From the NCBI GenBank assembly GCA_022605405.1, contig JABYQQ010000001.1, positions 4,588,001 to 4,652,000 on the forward strand: a stretch of 64,000 nucleotides of DNA. Reading direction: 5' to 3'. The notes beneath the pieces are model-generated. The model worked only from the letters and a program-made list of their open reading frames with translations. It did not search any database and had not been told where the DNA came from. Position numbers and translations under genes: made by a program. Numbering within the stretch: the first letter of the stretch is position 1; every line of letters begins with the position of its first letter. Positions 21,733 through 33,467 of the stretch are shown here, piece by piece. The DNA is from Earliella scabrosa. Lineage: Eukaryota; Basidiomycota; Agaricomycetes; Polyporales; Polyporaceae.

Positions 21733-23452
21733 CTATGATTTACGTTTGAACAGATAGTGACCCACGCCCCACCTGCAAACGAAGACAGTCAGTGTGAGGT
21801 GGCTCGTATGTGGCGGTACTTGTACTCACTCTTGACCTTTATTCAGGGCGAAGAACTCCGCGCATGCAATGTAGAACACTCGGAACCTACAGTGCAACGA
21901 TTGAAGATTTGACGAATACGCTGATAGACGGCGAACGCACCTGTAGAAGGCTTTCCTGCCTTCCTCCTTGTCCAAGCCCTTCGCGACCGCATCCTTTTCC
22001 AGCTCAGCGAGACCCGCCTTTGCGTTCGAGTCCTGAATCTTGAGCCAATCTTCGCTGGTACGCGCATAGTGCTTGCCATTGATGTACCAGCTTCGTACAT
22101 GCGTCAAGTCGTCTTGGAAGTAGAGCTACTCCCCAATTAGTCATTCACGCGGGTATAACGTGAAGAAGGCTACCATACCAGCAAGTCGTGTGACGGCATG
22201 GTCCCACCTTAAAGAAAACTGTGAGTGGATGTATGCGCATCGCGGTCCATGGAACGTACCAGAGAAGAACGTCTTGGACATCCAGCCGTCGCCCTCTTCA
22301 AAGTGGTATGGCGTGGTGCGGTGGCAGAAAATATGCACGAAGAACAGAGAATCTTCGGGGCTATTTGGACGCAACCATGATGCGACCTTCGCCATGAGCA
22401 TCTTGTAGTTCTTCATATGCTCGAACATCTGCGATACCTGAGTCAACCGATACGTACTTTCTCGTGCGTATCACTTTACCTCGATTGAGAGGATACGGTC
22501 AAAGCTATTGTACACGCGTGAGCGCACGAATGGACAGATGAAGAAGACAAACTCACTGTCGTGACCCGTTGAAGTCAAATGTGTTCACATCCGCCGTAAT
22601 GATCTAAGGGCACTTCGTTAGCACTAGGGTCACCTTACCACCGTCGAGAACCACGGATAGCACGGAAGGACATTGTAAGGCGACTGCTGAGATTCACCAT
22701 ATTCCTGGGGATGTTGTCCCTTGCCCACAATGTCGCGGTAGACTGGTGTTTCAGAAACGCACCTCAAGATTTGTTAGACCACGGGCCTTAGCAACAGAGT
22801 CTATGTGCAGCTTTTGTGTAGACGAATTGGAAAGACCGACGATTCGTGACTTGGGATACTTCTGTGCGAGGTACAAGGACAAACTTCCCCAACCTGTCGC
22901 AACGTTAGGTGGCCAGCCAGTGAAGCATACCATGTATCATACCGCAACCAAGATCGAGGATGTCAATCCCATCCTTCAACTGAGCCTTCTCGCAGTAACT
23001 CTCGAGCATGAGAATCTCCGCTTGCTCCAAGGTTTCCTTGCCAGTGGGGTAGAGACAACAGGAGTACTTGGCATACGGTCCCAAACAGGACAGCATGAAT
23101 TTCGTGGATACCTGGCACGCTCGTTGGTCTCATATGAGCTAAAGGATTTGCAGTTCAACACACCTCGTAGTGCTGCTCGTTTGCCTTCTCCGTCAGGTCA
23201 GCTATTTTGGACCTAGCACGAACGCCCTCAATCCACTTCATCTTCGCTGCATAGTTGGCTTCAAACGAGCCCTCGTCAATTTCACGAAGCCTCTGACGGC
23301 ACAGGGCTCGTATGACGGGCCGCAAGACGAAGTCGGGTACCAAGCCCTGAACGTCCGGCTCAGTTCTTGCACGCGTCGTTATGCTAATAGAGACTGACCT
23401 TGTCTAGGAGACGATACCCGACTTCGAGGACGCGGTCTATTGTGGATGACAT
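21733..23452 (-). CDS. Cyclopropane-fatty-acid-synthase-like SAM methyltransferase
   Basis: Start at 23452 (MSSTIDRVLEVGYRLLDK), first intron, then GLVPDFVLRPVIRALCRQRL. Exons join in frame through KYSCCLYPTGKETLEQAE, motif I DILDLGCGWGSLSLYLAQKY (with an intron inside GCG/GW), SIEMFEHMKNY-like text, FFVHIFCHRTTPYHFEEGDG, WMSKTFFSG, and the C-terminus RFRVFYIACAEFFALN..GQEWGVGHYLFKRKS, stopping at 21733-21735. This order is that of the CMAS / coclaurine N-methyltransferase-like family, which methylates lipids or small amines using S-adenosylmethionine. The YSCCLYP block is typical of fungal and plant members. The real substrate cannot be read from sequence. The gene is divergent from MDM31 with 310 nt between the starts. 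Confidence 0.85.
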
Positions 23453-23762
23453 GGCGGTCGTGGTGGAAGAGGTGAGAGGAAGACTTCGGCGACGCCGGTG
23501 TATGCGCCGTGGTCGTGTCCGCTCAATCGGGGTGATGGGTTCCCATTGCTGTCATGGACCGTGTTCGCTGCGCCCAACGACGCGAACACCGTCGACGCGT
23601 CGCGCTTGTGTCGTCACGTGCGGCTCGCGAGGCAGCCTCGTCGTTGTCGCCGCCGGCGCAAACTCTGTCGCGTCCTGCTCGTGTGAGCGGACGTCCCCAC
23701 TCCCTCCTCCCTCCCATGCGTCGACTCTGCTTGCCTCTCATTCTGGTCCCTATATCGGCTTC
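23453..23762. promoter_or_regulatory. Shared divergent promoter, methyltransferase / MDM31
   Basis: These 310 nt separate the two start codons. The MDM31 frame stays open upstream to 23400 and into the methyltransferase exon, so the first ATG after this gap was taken as start. No TATA box is evident. Confidence 0.4.
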
Positions 23763-26216
23763 ATGAAGCGGCTGTTGTTGCAGCATTCCGCCCGCGGCGC
23801 GGTCCTTGACCGCTACACCATCATCCGCAACTTCTTCCGCCAACAACTGCCTCCCGCTTCCCCCCCACGATCGTACACGTCTCCCGCGACATTTCGGTCT
23901 GCAGCTACCCTCCACTACACTCTAAGAGCACGCGTTGTGCTCCGGCAGTACTCGACAGAACCTACATCGCGTCAAGAACAGCCGAAACAGACAAATCAGC
24001 AGACAGACCGTTCGTCCGAGGAGAGCGAGTCATCGCGCAAGGAGGGCTCAGACCAATTAGGACCGGAAAACTACCCTCGCTTCTTTCGGAGGCTGGCTTT
24101 GTCGCTACCCCATCTGCAGCGTCCAACACGCGATGACTTCCTCCGGGCGGCAGACGGTTTCTGGCAACGCGCACGAATACGGTTCAGATGGCTCACAATT
24201 CGGTCCTTCCGGAGGTATAACGCAGACGAGATGTCTGCGTTCTTCACATGGTTTCTCATGAGCCAGACGTTATGGCTCTTTGTTGGAACGTGAGTCGCGC
24301 ACTGTGTGTATCAGTATTCTCGACTAACTCCGGCCAAAGTACAACGTTCTTCTCCGTTGTTTTTGCCACCGCGAACAGCCTGCGACTACAGGGTGGGGAT
24401 TTGTGCACTGCGGTCGTATGGTAAATGCTGATTGTCAACAGAGTATATTGCTCGCGCTTTAAGCGACTACCTGACGGCGGAAACGGGTATCACTATCATA
24501 TTCGAGTCCGCTATCGTCCCCAAGTGGCGAGAATCCCGTATATCCTTCAAGAATGTCTTCATTACGCGCAGACCGGACGGTTTCTACAGGCAAAAGGCGC
24601 TTGCTGCTTCGGGTCACTATGTTGCCGCAGGATATGACTTGAGTAACCATCCCTCATATCATAGCAGGATTGGCGAAGAGGAGGACGACGGAATGGATGA
24701 GGATCACTCTGACGACGACTTGAATTACTCCATGTTCGACCTCAGCGTGGACTCCATCGACGTCACCCTCTCATTCGCCAGATGGTTCGAAGGGAAGGGT
24801 TTGGTGGAGGATGCCGTTATTAAGGGTGTGCGCGGGGTGCTTGGTGTGTATCATCGAATCTCGTCATCCATGTCCCCACTGAGATCACCACGTAGACCGT
24901 CGCTCGGTCACATGGGACCCGGACCACCCGCTCGATCCAGCAGCCTTCAGACATAAGGCACAACCTGGCGACTTCGAGCTCGAGTCCCTACAGATCGAAG
25001 ATCTGCTTATCACCGTATACCAGCCTGGTAACTTTCGTCCGTACACTGCGTCCATATTCCGTGCGGACATCCGGACATTCCGGAAGCAATGGGCTTTCTA
25101 CGACTTCCTCCGTGCAGAGAACGTTGTTGGGCAGTTCGATAACTGCCTTTTCAGCTTACATCGACCCCAGAGTATCGGCAGAACCACTGATCAAGACCTC
25201 AAGGACGGCAAGTGGAGTCGCATGGTAAGCACTGGCACCCATCCATATTTCCGCTGTCGATGCTGAGCCATGTTTTAGTCGCGCTTCAGGATGGACGGCC
25301 TCAACATCGACCACCTACAGGCGATGGCTACCGAAGGCGGTCCTTTCTCTTGGCTAACTTCGGGCAAGGTGGACGCGGTGTTTGACATCAAGTTCCCGCG
25401 CGATCCGTCTGAGGAACCTGCCTTGAACGCTCTCCTCGGCGAACTCGCAGACGCGCTTACATCGGTTGGTATGGCCGACCGTATTCCGGGCCAGCGCGAA
25501 CTCGCAAAGCCGCCCCTGAGCGCGCCGTCCGACCAAGAGGATGAGCAAGTGGAAGGCATCGATGACGCGCCGAAGGTCATCGTCGACATCGACTTGCGTT
25601 TCAGAGACCTGAAAGCCGCGGTGCCGTTGTTTACGGGCGACTTGAGTTACGTGAACAACGCCTTGATCAGACCGATCGTCGCCTTCATGAAGTGAGTACG
25701 GATGCATTTCACTCTTGCGCCCAACATACTGACAGTCCGTCACAGTGCGAATAGGACTCTGGTGCCCATTCGGTGCCGCGTAATCCAAGACCTTGAAGAC
25801 TTCGACGGTTCATGGACGGTATGTGCAGTGCTATAATGACTCCACTCACCGCTGACATTGGTATATGCACAGATGTGGGAGAGTGAGTCTTTGCGATCCG
25901 GATGCATTATATGACTTTGGCTGACCATCTCATAGCCGGACTGATCGATACCATCTCCATGAAGGTCTACGAGGCAATGGCCTACCACGTCTCCCAGGCG
26001 AACTTCCACAGACGCGTCAAGGCCGTCGGCACTTGGAGTCTGCAAATGACCGCCAGTGCGCTCATGTCGACGCTCCGCACGCTCATGGATCCCATGACCG
26101 CACATCTACGCGAGGTATATGAGAACGGGATGCCTGCAGACCCGATGTTCCAGATTGCGGCGCTGCAGCGCCCTCTCAACCACCCAATGCCTGAGGCACA
26201 TCCGAGTAGCCACTGA
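23763..26216 (+). CDS. MDM31: Mitochondrial inner-membrane protein Mdm31/Mdm32 family
   Basis: Mdm31-type proteins sit in the mitochondrial inner membrane and are needed for mitochondrial shape, nucleoid organisation and lipid handling. The start at 23763 (MKRLLLQHSARGAVLDRYTI) gives a basic, Arg-rich presequence. A membrane segment follows near FFTWFLMSQTLWLFVGTTTF, interrupted by an intron. The conserved body includes EYIARALSDYLTAETGITII, FESAIVPKWRESRISFKNVF, a DE-rich acidic insert (EEEDDGMDEDHSDDD), DLSVDSIDVTLSFARWFEGK, FELESLQIEDLLITVYQPG, CLFSLHRPQ, SRFRMDGLNIDHL, VDIDLRFRDLKAAVPL, and ANRTLVPIRCRVIQDLEDFD before a helical tail ending at 26216. About six introns are seen. Confidence 0.9.
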
Positions 26217-26340
26217 CAAGCGTTGACGTCAGATGAAAAGTACATACACATACACATCCGTACATACACGTCTATATGCTAGAGCCCTACTGTCCGCTGA
26301 TGACCTCATGACAATCCACTCCTTTACACGCGCCCGGCGC

Positions 26341-28273
26341 TCAATCGCGGTATTTCCGTATCCGCCTTGCCACCCAGCTCCCGAATCCGGACTCAAGGAT
26401 CATGAAAACAACCCAGAGGTATCCGCCTAGCAGGTGGTTCGACGCCGAGACTGCGAACAACGAGCTCACGACCGTTGGGCCAAGGGTCGCGGCGACAGAC
26501 TGCGCGAGCTCTGCGAGCCCATTCGCAGTGCCGAGAGACGCAGAGCCCGGGGTGTGGTCTCGCGTCAGGATCATGATGATGCTGTTCGGAGCACGCCTCG
26601 TCAGGAGTGCGAATCTGCAAGGGAAGCAGCGCGAGCACTTACGAAAACGCCAAACATCCGAGCCTTGAGAGGAACAGCACGAACGCGACAGTGGTCCATT
26701 CCAGCGCGCTTGCTTCTCGCGCTGTGGCGCCGTCGAAGCCGTCGATAGGAGCAGGGGCAGCGGAGGCCTGCGCGACCCAGGACGCGAGTGGCATGGCGGC
26801 AAAGGTGAGCGGCCAGGCTGCCATGCAGAAGTCGAACACGTTCAGCGTGCCGTATCGCCGGAGGAGGGCCGGCATGCAGAGCTTGAGCAGGATCGAGCCG
26901 GCGCCCATTCCCGAGAGCGCGCGGCCGATCTGCGCAGGCTGCGAAGAGCGGTTAGCAGTCTGCAATAGAGGGATCGAGGGGTCTACGAGAGAAGAGGGGA
27001 CGTACTGAGAGCGCGAGGCCGCCTTGGTTAAGCGGTGTGTATGCCATGAGGACGAAGACGTTGTTGAAGCAGGAGCCTGCGAAGCCGAGCGCGCTGCTCG
27101 ATGCGAAGACGGCTCGGAGCACGGGAATGGATAGGAGCTCTTTGACGTCGAGTGGTTTGGAGCTCGGGTCTTGGACATCGATGACTGTGTCGTTAGAACT
27201 TGCCGCGATGAGGGGTTCTTCGTCGAGAACGAGCGTTCGAGGGTTTCGCTTGCCCGGAAGGGTCTGTGTGGAGCCACAGGAAGAGAGTGCTACATGTTTA
27301 GAACATGCCAGGAGCTCACGGGTGGGAAAGATGACATACCTCATTGAGCGCGAAAATAGCTAAAAACGCGGCGCTGAGAGACAGTAGAGAAGAGATGAGG
27401 GACGGAAGGAGGTATGGGTATGTTTGCCATATCGGATTTGTAAAAGTAGCCGGCCATTGCTTCGCAGGGTTCTCGAATGTACCTCCGATGAGTGGACTTC
27501 GTGAAGGAGTGAATACAGTCCTTATGCAGTAAACTCTATCATTGACTTACCCAATCACAAATCCAAGCGCAGACACAATATCGTACAGCGGGAAGGCGGT
27601 AGACTGATTGGTCTCATCCGACAATTCGCCCACGACGGAATGTATGGCACCAGTGATCCCATAGAAGAAGCCCGCTACCAGAGGCATCATTAGAACGATA
27701 CAGAGTAAGTATGTCTGCACATTGAAGACCTACCTAAAAGGCGGTTGATGAGAACCTCAGACACTGAACCAGATAAGCCAAATTGGAGAGCGAAGAATGC
27801 CGTCCCGGTTGTTCCTATGACGATGACGGGTATACGCCCAATGCTGTCTATGAAGCGGCACGGGCCAGCGTCAGGAATGTAGCGTCTCAATATATTGCAG
27901 ATGCTCATTCAAAGCAACGTGCTATGCGAGGCTCACCAGAGAGTCGGCCCCAAGCGAACATACTGATGAATTGAGCCACGTGGAAAATGCTTGTCTAAGG
28001 TGCTTCATTCAGCTTCGATTGCGGCTCCGATGCTCAGAAACATACCGCAAGACCGCTGTAGTAGCCTGTGTCTGCACCCTCGGAGGCTGCCAGTTTCTCA
28101 ATGAGAACATTGTAGTATGGAAGAGCCTGAGTCAGCGCGATAGGGAGCGTGAGTTTGATTGCGTAGATGACCGCTAGCTGCGCCTTAGGTAGGGGAGTTG
28201 GCTTAATCCTTTGCTTCGGCAAAAGTGGTTCGCTCTCGTCCTGAGGCCTCAGATCTGTGTGGGAGCTTGTCAT
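26341..28273 (-). CDS. MFS transporter (DHA1 / zinc-induced-facilitator-like)
   Basis: The ATG start is at 28273 (MTSSHTDLRPQDESEPLLPK). An acidic N-terminus is followed by about 12 membrane segments over many exons. Motif A is WGRLSDSIGRIPVIVIG, rebuilt across an intron (LSD split by a GTGAGC donor). Further blocks are FFYGITGAIHSVVGELSDET, FPLYDIVSALGFVIGP, GGTFENPAKQWP, a central cytosolic loop (about LNETLPGKRNPRTLVLDEEP), LGFAGSCFNNVFVLMAYTPL, NSIIMILTRDHTP and SASLGTANGLAELAQSVAAT. This pattern fits fungal DHA1 / ZIFL proteins, proton-coupled exporters of drugs or metal chelates. The substrate is unknown. It is convergent with MDM31 and divergent from the Bax-inhibitor gene (345 nt between starts). 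Confidence 0.88.
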
Positions 28274-28618
28274 GGTGGTGGTGGACAAGGTCTAAGTCAC
28301 AGAAGATTGTGCTTTCATGAGCGTGGAGACGGCCACGCTATGTCCATATATACCGCGTCTGTGTCAACGAGTAGTCAGCATGTTCGATGTCGTGAGTGGT
28401 TGCGCCTTGGATAACGCGTAGAGCAACTTTGCGTGCTCCTCCGTTCAGTTGACGAGACCAACCCTAACCTGATGTCGCGATCGAAAGCAGTGCTAACACG
28501 TGGGTCTTTCTGGAACCGGCGCGACGCGGAACGTCACTGTAGGCGCCTGGGTCCTGTCCTTATGTGAAGCCTCGGACAGCTGAGGCTGCGCTATTCTCCT
28601 CCTTCTTCTCCTACCACC
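28274..28618. promoter_or_regulatory. Shared divergent promoter, MFS / Bax inhibitor
   Basis: These 345 nt lie between two divergent start codons. A TATATA-like stretch lies at about 28345-28352. Nothing else is assigned. Confidence 0.4.
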
Positions 28619-29948
28619 ATGTCCCACTACAACCAACCGCCACCGCCTTACCCAGGTCAATCTGGCAAGAATGTACCTCCTGGGTACGAAGAAGCATCCC
28701 AACCGCTTCTGGGAAGCCCCGTTGCAGGGAGGTCAGGCATCTACTACCAACCTGCTGCAGGAGAGATCCCGGACGACTTCCTGGTGAGTAGTTGCGCCGT
28801 CACAGGTAGTCGCAATGCTCATAGGGCTCTATCAGTATGGTGCTACTGTTGCAGAGTGCGCTCTCAGAATAAGGAACGAGTTCGTGCGCAAGGTCTACAC
28901 GATATTGTGTGAGTAATGCGCCCCGCAGTTCCTCCATTGCTGCCACTGAAGGCTACCCCTCCCAGTCTGCCAGATCGTGAGTATGGTATTGACCATAGCT
29001 GGTGATGTTGCTCACATTCGGGATAGGTTGCTACCACCATCGTTGCTGGGCTCATCTCTCGATCCGAGGATACCGTGTTTTGGGTTGTTACGCAGTACGT
29101 CCGATTCCTGTTCGCGGGCCACCTCGCCTCGCCTCACCTCATGAGTGCAGTACTTGGTCATTCTATGTTCCCCTGTTTGGAACGCTGGTCAATCTCGGGT
29201 TGCTCTATTGGAAGCGGCACAGCAAGCCCCTCAACTACGTGCTTCTATCGACCTTCACCCTCCTGGAAGCCTTCACGTTGGGTATCATGACGGCGTTCTT
29301 CGATAACGTTGTGGTGCTCCAAGCGCTGTGAGTATCTTATCGGTAGTGGGGGTGCGTGTTCGTGCCGCTGATATCCATGCCTTCTAGGCTCATTACGGTT
29401 GGAGTCTTCATTGGGCTCACGTTGTTCACTCTGCAATCGAAGGTGCGTTCATATGCTGTTGGCGACACCACCGTCAGTCGCTAACACCATTCATAGTATG
29501 ACTTCTCCGGCATGGGGTCCTGGTTGTTCGCCGGCCTGTTCGCTCTTTGTGAGTGCAGACAACACTTCTCATCCTCGTTGGCGTATGCTGAGGAGGTGAT
29601 CAGTGACGACTGGCCTTGTCGGAATCTTCATTCCTTTCTCTCGAACCTTCGACCTCATCATGGCCATCGGCGGCTGCCTCTTGTTCAGTGGCTACGTCAT
29701 CTACGACACCTACATGATTACGAAGAGGTTGTCGCATGACGAATACATCGCTGCTGCTATCAGTCTCTACCTCGAGTAAGTCCTGGTACAATGCCCTCCT
29801 ATAGAAGACTTCCTGACGTCTTCTCTTCGCACACTTCAGTTTCATCAATCTTTGTGAGTTGCCTTCGCCTTCATATTCTTGCTTATTTTCTGACGCTGTT
29901 TTAGTCATCAACATTTTGCGCCTCCTGAATGACGCACAAAGGGACTAA
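28619..29948 (+). CDS. BXI1: Bax inhibitor-1 / LFG4 family membrane protein
   Basis: Start at 28619 (MSHYNQPPPPYPGQSGKNVP), a proline-rich cytosolic tail followed by a seven-helix TMBIM fold. Readable exons include GEIPDDFL, YGATVAECALRIRNEFVRKV, YVPLFGTLVNLGLLYWKRHS, YVLLSTFTLLEAFTLGIMTA, VGVFIGLTLFTLQSKYDFSG, IFIPFSRTFDLIMAIGGCLL and FSGYVIYDTYMITKRLSHDE, ending INILRLLNDAQRD. The FSGYVIYDT..I block and the following Asp/Glu helix are diagnostic; the Asp pair is linked to pH-sensitive calcium leak in the family. Members act in ER/vacuole/Golgi membranes in calcium balance, the unfolded-protein response and cell death control. About eight small exons, one encoding only FINLF-sized peptides near the 3' end. 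Confidence 0.92.
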
Positions 29949-30268
29949 ATAACGGTGCCCCCGGGTATGATGTTGCTTATTCATAAACGTGCTGTCGAAC
30001 TTGCTTGCCTGTACAATACTCGCGAACTACTGACATCAATCCATGTCGTGTAATCATACTGAAAGAAGCTAACTGTCCGAACCATGAAAGACCATGAACC
30101 TTGCTTCTCATGGTCTCCACCACCTCGTGATTTATTCTCGGCGCTTGCGCTGCCATATTCGGACATATCTCAGATTCCGCAAGATCCACAGCACCAGCAC
30201 CATCATCCTCAGTCGAGACTCGAGACTCTGACATTCTCTCATCTCCTTCTCCTCTTTCATTCGTTGTC
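29949..30268. other. Intergenic, no feature seen
   Basis: A 320 nt stretch between the Bax-inhibitor stop and the F-box start. It should contain the F-box gene promoter; a CT-rich run precedes the start codon, as is common in basidiomycete promoters. Confidence 0.4.
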
Positions 30269-33016
30269 ATGGCCCCTCGCAAGAAGGCCGGATCGAGCGC
30301 CTCGAAAGCCACACCGAGCAAACGCAGGGAGAGCAGTCGGCGGGTGGCCGCGAGTACTCGTGCCGCTCAGGCTGCCACTGCGGTGAAGAAGGCTGTTCCA
30401 ACCAAACGGGCGGCGCCCGCTCAGCGGAATGTGCGAGGACGTAGGGGAGGACTGAAGGATATGCCGAACATGCCTCTAGACATACTCTTTGAGGTACGGC
30501 TCTTCGTTACGTGATCACAGCACCCTCCTAGGAGGATTGTCTATGCGCGTAGTGGCCCAATGCCGCCGCCTCCTGCCTTCTGTACCCCGCTCGCAACATA
30601 TCATTGGAGCGATGGGCTCGCATACGAGGCTGTTAGCGCATCGGTGCGCTCAGAAGAATGCCCTTAACTGACGACGCGGCCCAGATATTCAGTCTCATGC
30701 ACCCGCGCGACCTGCTCAATCTAGCGCGGACCTCCAAGGACTTCCGGCGGGTGCTGATGAGCCGCTCTTCTGCGCCGTTCTGGAAGGCCGCGAGGCAGCA
30801 GGTGCCTGGCCTCCCCGACTGCCCCCCATATCTGAGCGAGCCGGCGTACGCCAACCTCGCGTTCTTTTCGCACTGCCACGTAAGTTCGCTCGTTTATGCG
30901 AGGGTGGCGCCTGCAGGTAACCTATGATCTTACCGTCCACCAGAGCTGCCTCAAGCCCAACATTAAGACTGCGATCTGGGAGTTTTCGGTGCGGTACTGC
31001 AATAAATGCAAGTATGACTAGTGAGTGCTATGCCAGTCGTTGCGCATGCGGGCTGCAGGATTGAAGAATGCTTGCAGTTTGCTGGATTATGCATCCAGCG
31101 CGGGGTATCCCGAGCTCATTGAAGACCACACTGGCGTAAGGGGCCCCTTACTGAATACCTGTCTCGCCCGACCCTCGTGAGCTTCTATGCCCCCCTCGTT
31201 CTCTCTCGCCTTGTTGTTGATGTTCAAGAGCACACAGGAAGGGGGCGCGATACGAGGAGATTCACTATCACGCTCCGGAAGTCGAAGACTTCAAGGCTGC
31301 GTATAACGCGTGTCGTACCTTCGCGGCCAGAAAGGAGTTTGTGGAGAAAGCGAAAGCTGATGTGGCGATGAGGAGGGCGGTACGTCGTCCGTGCCGGACG
31401 TGCCGGACGCGCTGCTGGAAGCTAATAGTAATACCCACGTCTGGCAGCATGCCGAAGCTATGCAGGCCTGGAAGAGCCAGCAGGAATACGATAGATCTAT
31501 CGAACTGGATGCGATCAAAGAGGCTCGGTTTGAAGCGTGCGTCGCTCTTATCATCGGTCTGCAGCTGCTTTAACTTGGTTCCCAATCTCAGGATTAAGGA
31601 TCGCTTACGCAGCGAAGGATGGGGCGATGAGCTCGACCTCATGCCGCCTTATGAGATGTGCCGCTTCTCGAAGCACAAATCATGTCGCAAGAGCCAGAGG
31701 ATGACCGACCACAGTGCGTCAACAGCGTCATATCGTACTGTCGGGCCTACTCACGTAGTCACAGTCTGGCAAACGATCCGCGAGGAAATGATTGGCTACA
31801 TGGAGGAAGTTCGAACCAAGCGGCTTGAGCAGGAACGTTTTGCCCTCCTATCCGCGCGTCTCACGATCCTGCAAACAGTGATCGCCGAGTGGGAGCAAGC
31901 TCAGGGACTAAGAACGGCGGAAACCGATTGGGAGCCACTCTTCTCTGACTTCGCGTTCATGGACATTTTCCGGAGTCTGGTCGAGGCTCCTTCGGAGCAG
32001 ATCGTGCGCAAGCAAGACTTCGAAGCCCATCTGGACGACATCCCTGGCATGATAGAATCATGGCTGGTCGAGCGTCGCCTCGAGTTCGCGGCCAAGGTTC
32101 CCATCACTCCTACGAACGACGAGGTGTCGCCTTTATCGTTGGCTGTGGCCTCCTTCAGCTGCAAACGATGCTTCCGCGGAGGCTTGCGATGGCCTCAAAT
32201 CCTGGCGCACACATGCGCACGTGTACAGTTTCCCGGCGGCATCAACGCCCTCGGGCCATTACGATCGTCTGCTTTAAGCATCTTATTCTCCCCCCGTGGC
32301 CGTCGACGGGTCATACAGGGTTTATCATACAACGACATGAACGGATGTGCGAGGTGATCCGGGCTTGCGGCAGGGATCCGGCTGTTGCTACCCACGAAGA
32401 CATGGAGTCGTGCGGCGTCCGGTTGATCTGCAGGAAGTGCGTCTCGCCGCATGGTCCTTGTGAAGTGTTGGATTGGAAGGATGCGGTACGTACGTCTGGT
32501 CCGCTTTGGGTGTTTGACGCGCTGACGATTCCAATATCTAGACTATGCACGAAGCCACAGTCCCGGGTCACGGTCTGTTTGGGCAGATCAGCGAAGAGGG
32601 CGACCGTCATACTCCGGAGTTTGAGGTTCTCGATGCAACACATACGTCCCAGGCCATTGAGCTTGAAGCCCTCCAGGAGTCGAAGGCGGAAAACGACTCT
32701 GACATGCTAGCGCTTTTGATTCGTTACGGCTGTAGACGCTGCCGCAGCCGTGTCAAGGCAACTGCCATCGAAGAGCATTGTAGGGCGTGAGTGTCTTACT
32801 GGATGTGTGCGATATCAGGCTGACATCTGCGTTAGTGAACATGGCATCCAGGATCCTGCAATGGACGTCGACTACTACCTGCACACAGACAACAGGCCTC
32901 GCGCACTTGGGCTGATTCGGATATACCCCCAGGCGCGCGAAACTGACCCGGATGTTGTCGCCGACATCAAGGCAGGACGCGCCTTCGTGTCTTCCACCCT
33001 CTTCTCGCCCGTCTGA
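30269..33016 (+). CDS. F-box protein with Cys/His clusters
   Basis: Start at 30269 (MAPRKKAGSSASKATPSKRR), a Lys/Arg-rich, probably nuclear N-terminus. The F-box spans an intron: NMPLDILFE / IFSLMHPRDLLNLARTSKDF, then RRVLMSRSSAPFWKAARQQV. A Cys cluster follows (FFSHCHSCLKPN..RYCNKCK), then long helical regions (AEAMQAWKSQQEYDRSIELD; EEMIGYMEEVRTKRLEQERF) and C-terminal Cys/His motifs (LICRKCVSPHGPC; RYGCRRCRSRVKATAIEEHC). F-box proteins recruit substrates to SCF ubiquitin ligases; the target here is unknown. This layout is common in Agaricomycetes, where the family is greatly expanded. Around nine exons; the 3' exons between 32100 and 32370 are not fully resolved. Confidence 0.82.
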
Positions 33017-33467
33017 TTCTCGACTTCCTGCTCATCGACCTGCCGCTGTGATTACATCCTACGTCGTAGTGCCTGTATTTATGTTCTGGAGTCGGAGTGC
33101 CTTAATGAAAGGAAAGTTCCGCGAAGGTTTCGCGGTGGACGGATGAGTAGCCGCTAGCGCGGGAGCACACGTGGGATGATATGATCTATGACCTCGGCTG
33201 TGCCACGGCCCACGAGCCGCCACAGGCCCACAGCTCTTGCCATTGTCGACTTGGTCGTCGACGTCGTCGTCGTGCCCTTGCCAGCCGCCCTCGCTATTGT
33301 CTCCCTCCCCCCATCCTCCTCCCCGGGCCAGCGCGCAGGGGGCCCGACGGCCACTCACACCCTATCCCATATCCTATCCCCCCACGCCACGACACGCCAC
33401 TCGCCTCATACCGACCCTCTCGCTCCCGACCTGCTGAGCCGCACTCTCACCAACTTGCCATCCCATC

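Noticed and set aside
28274..28288. Upstream extension of the MFS protein to 28288
   Set aside because: The codon there is TTG; the first ATG is at 28273.
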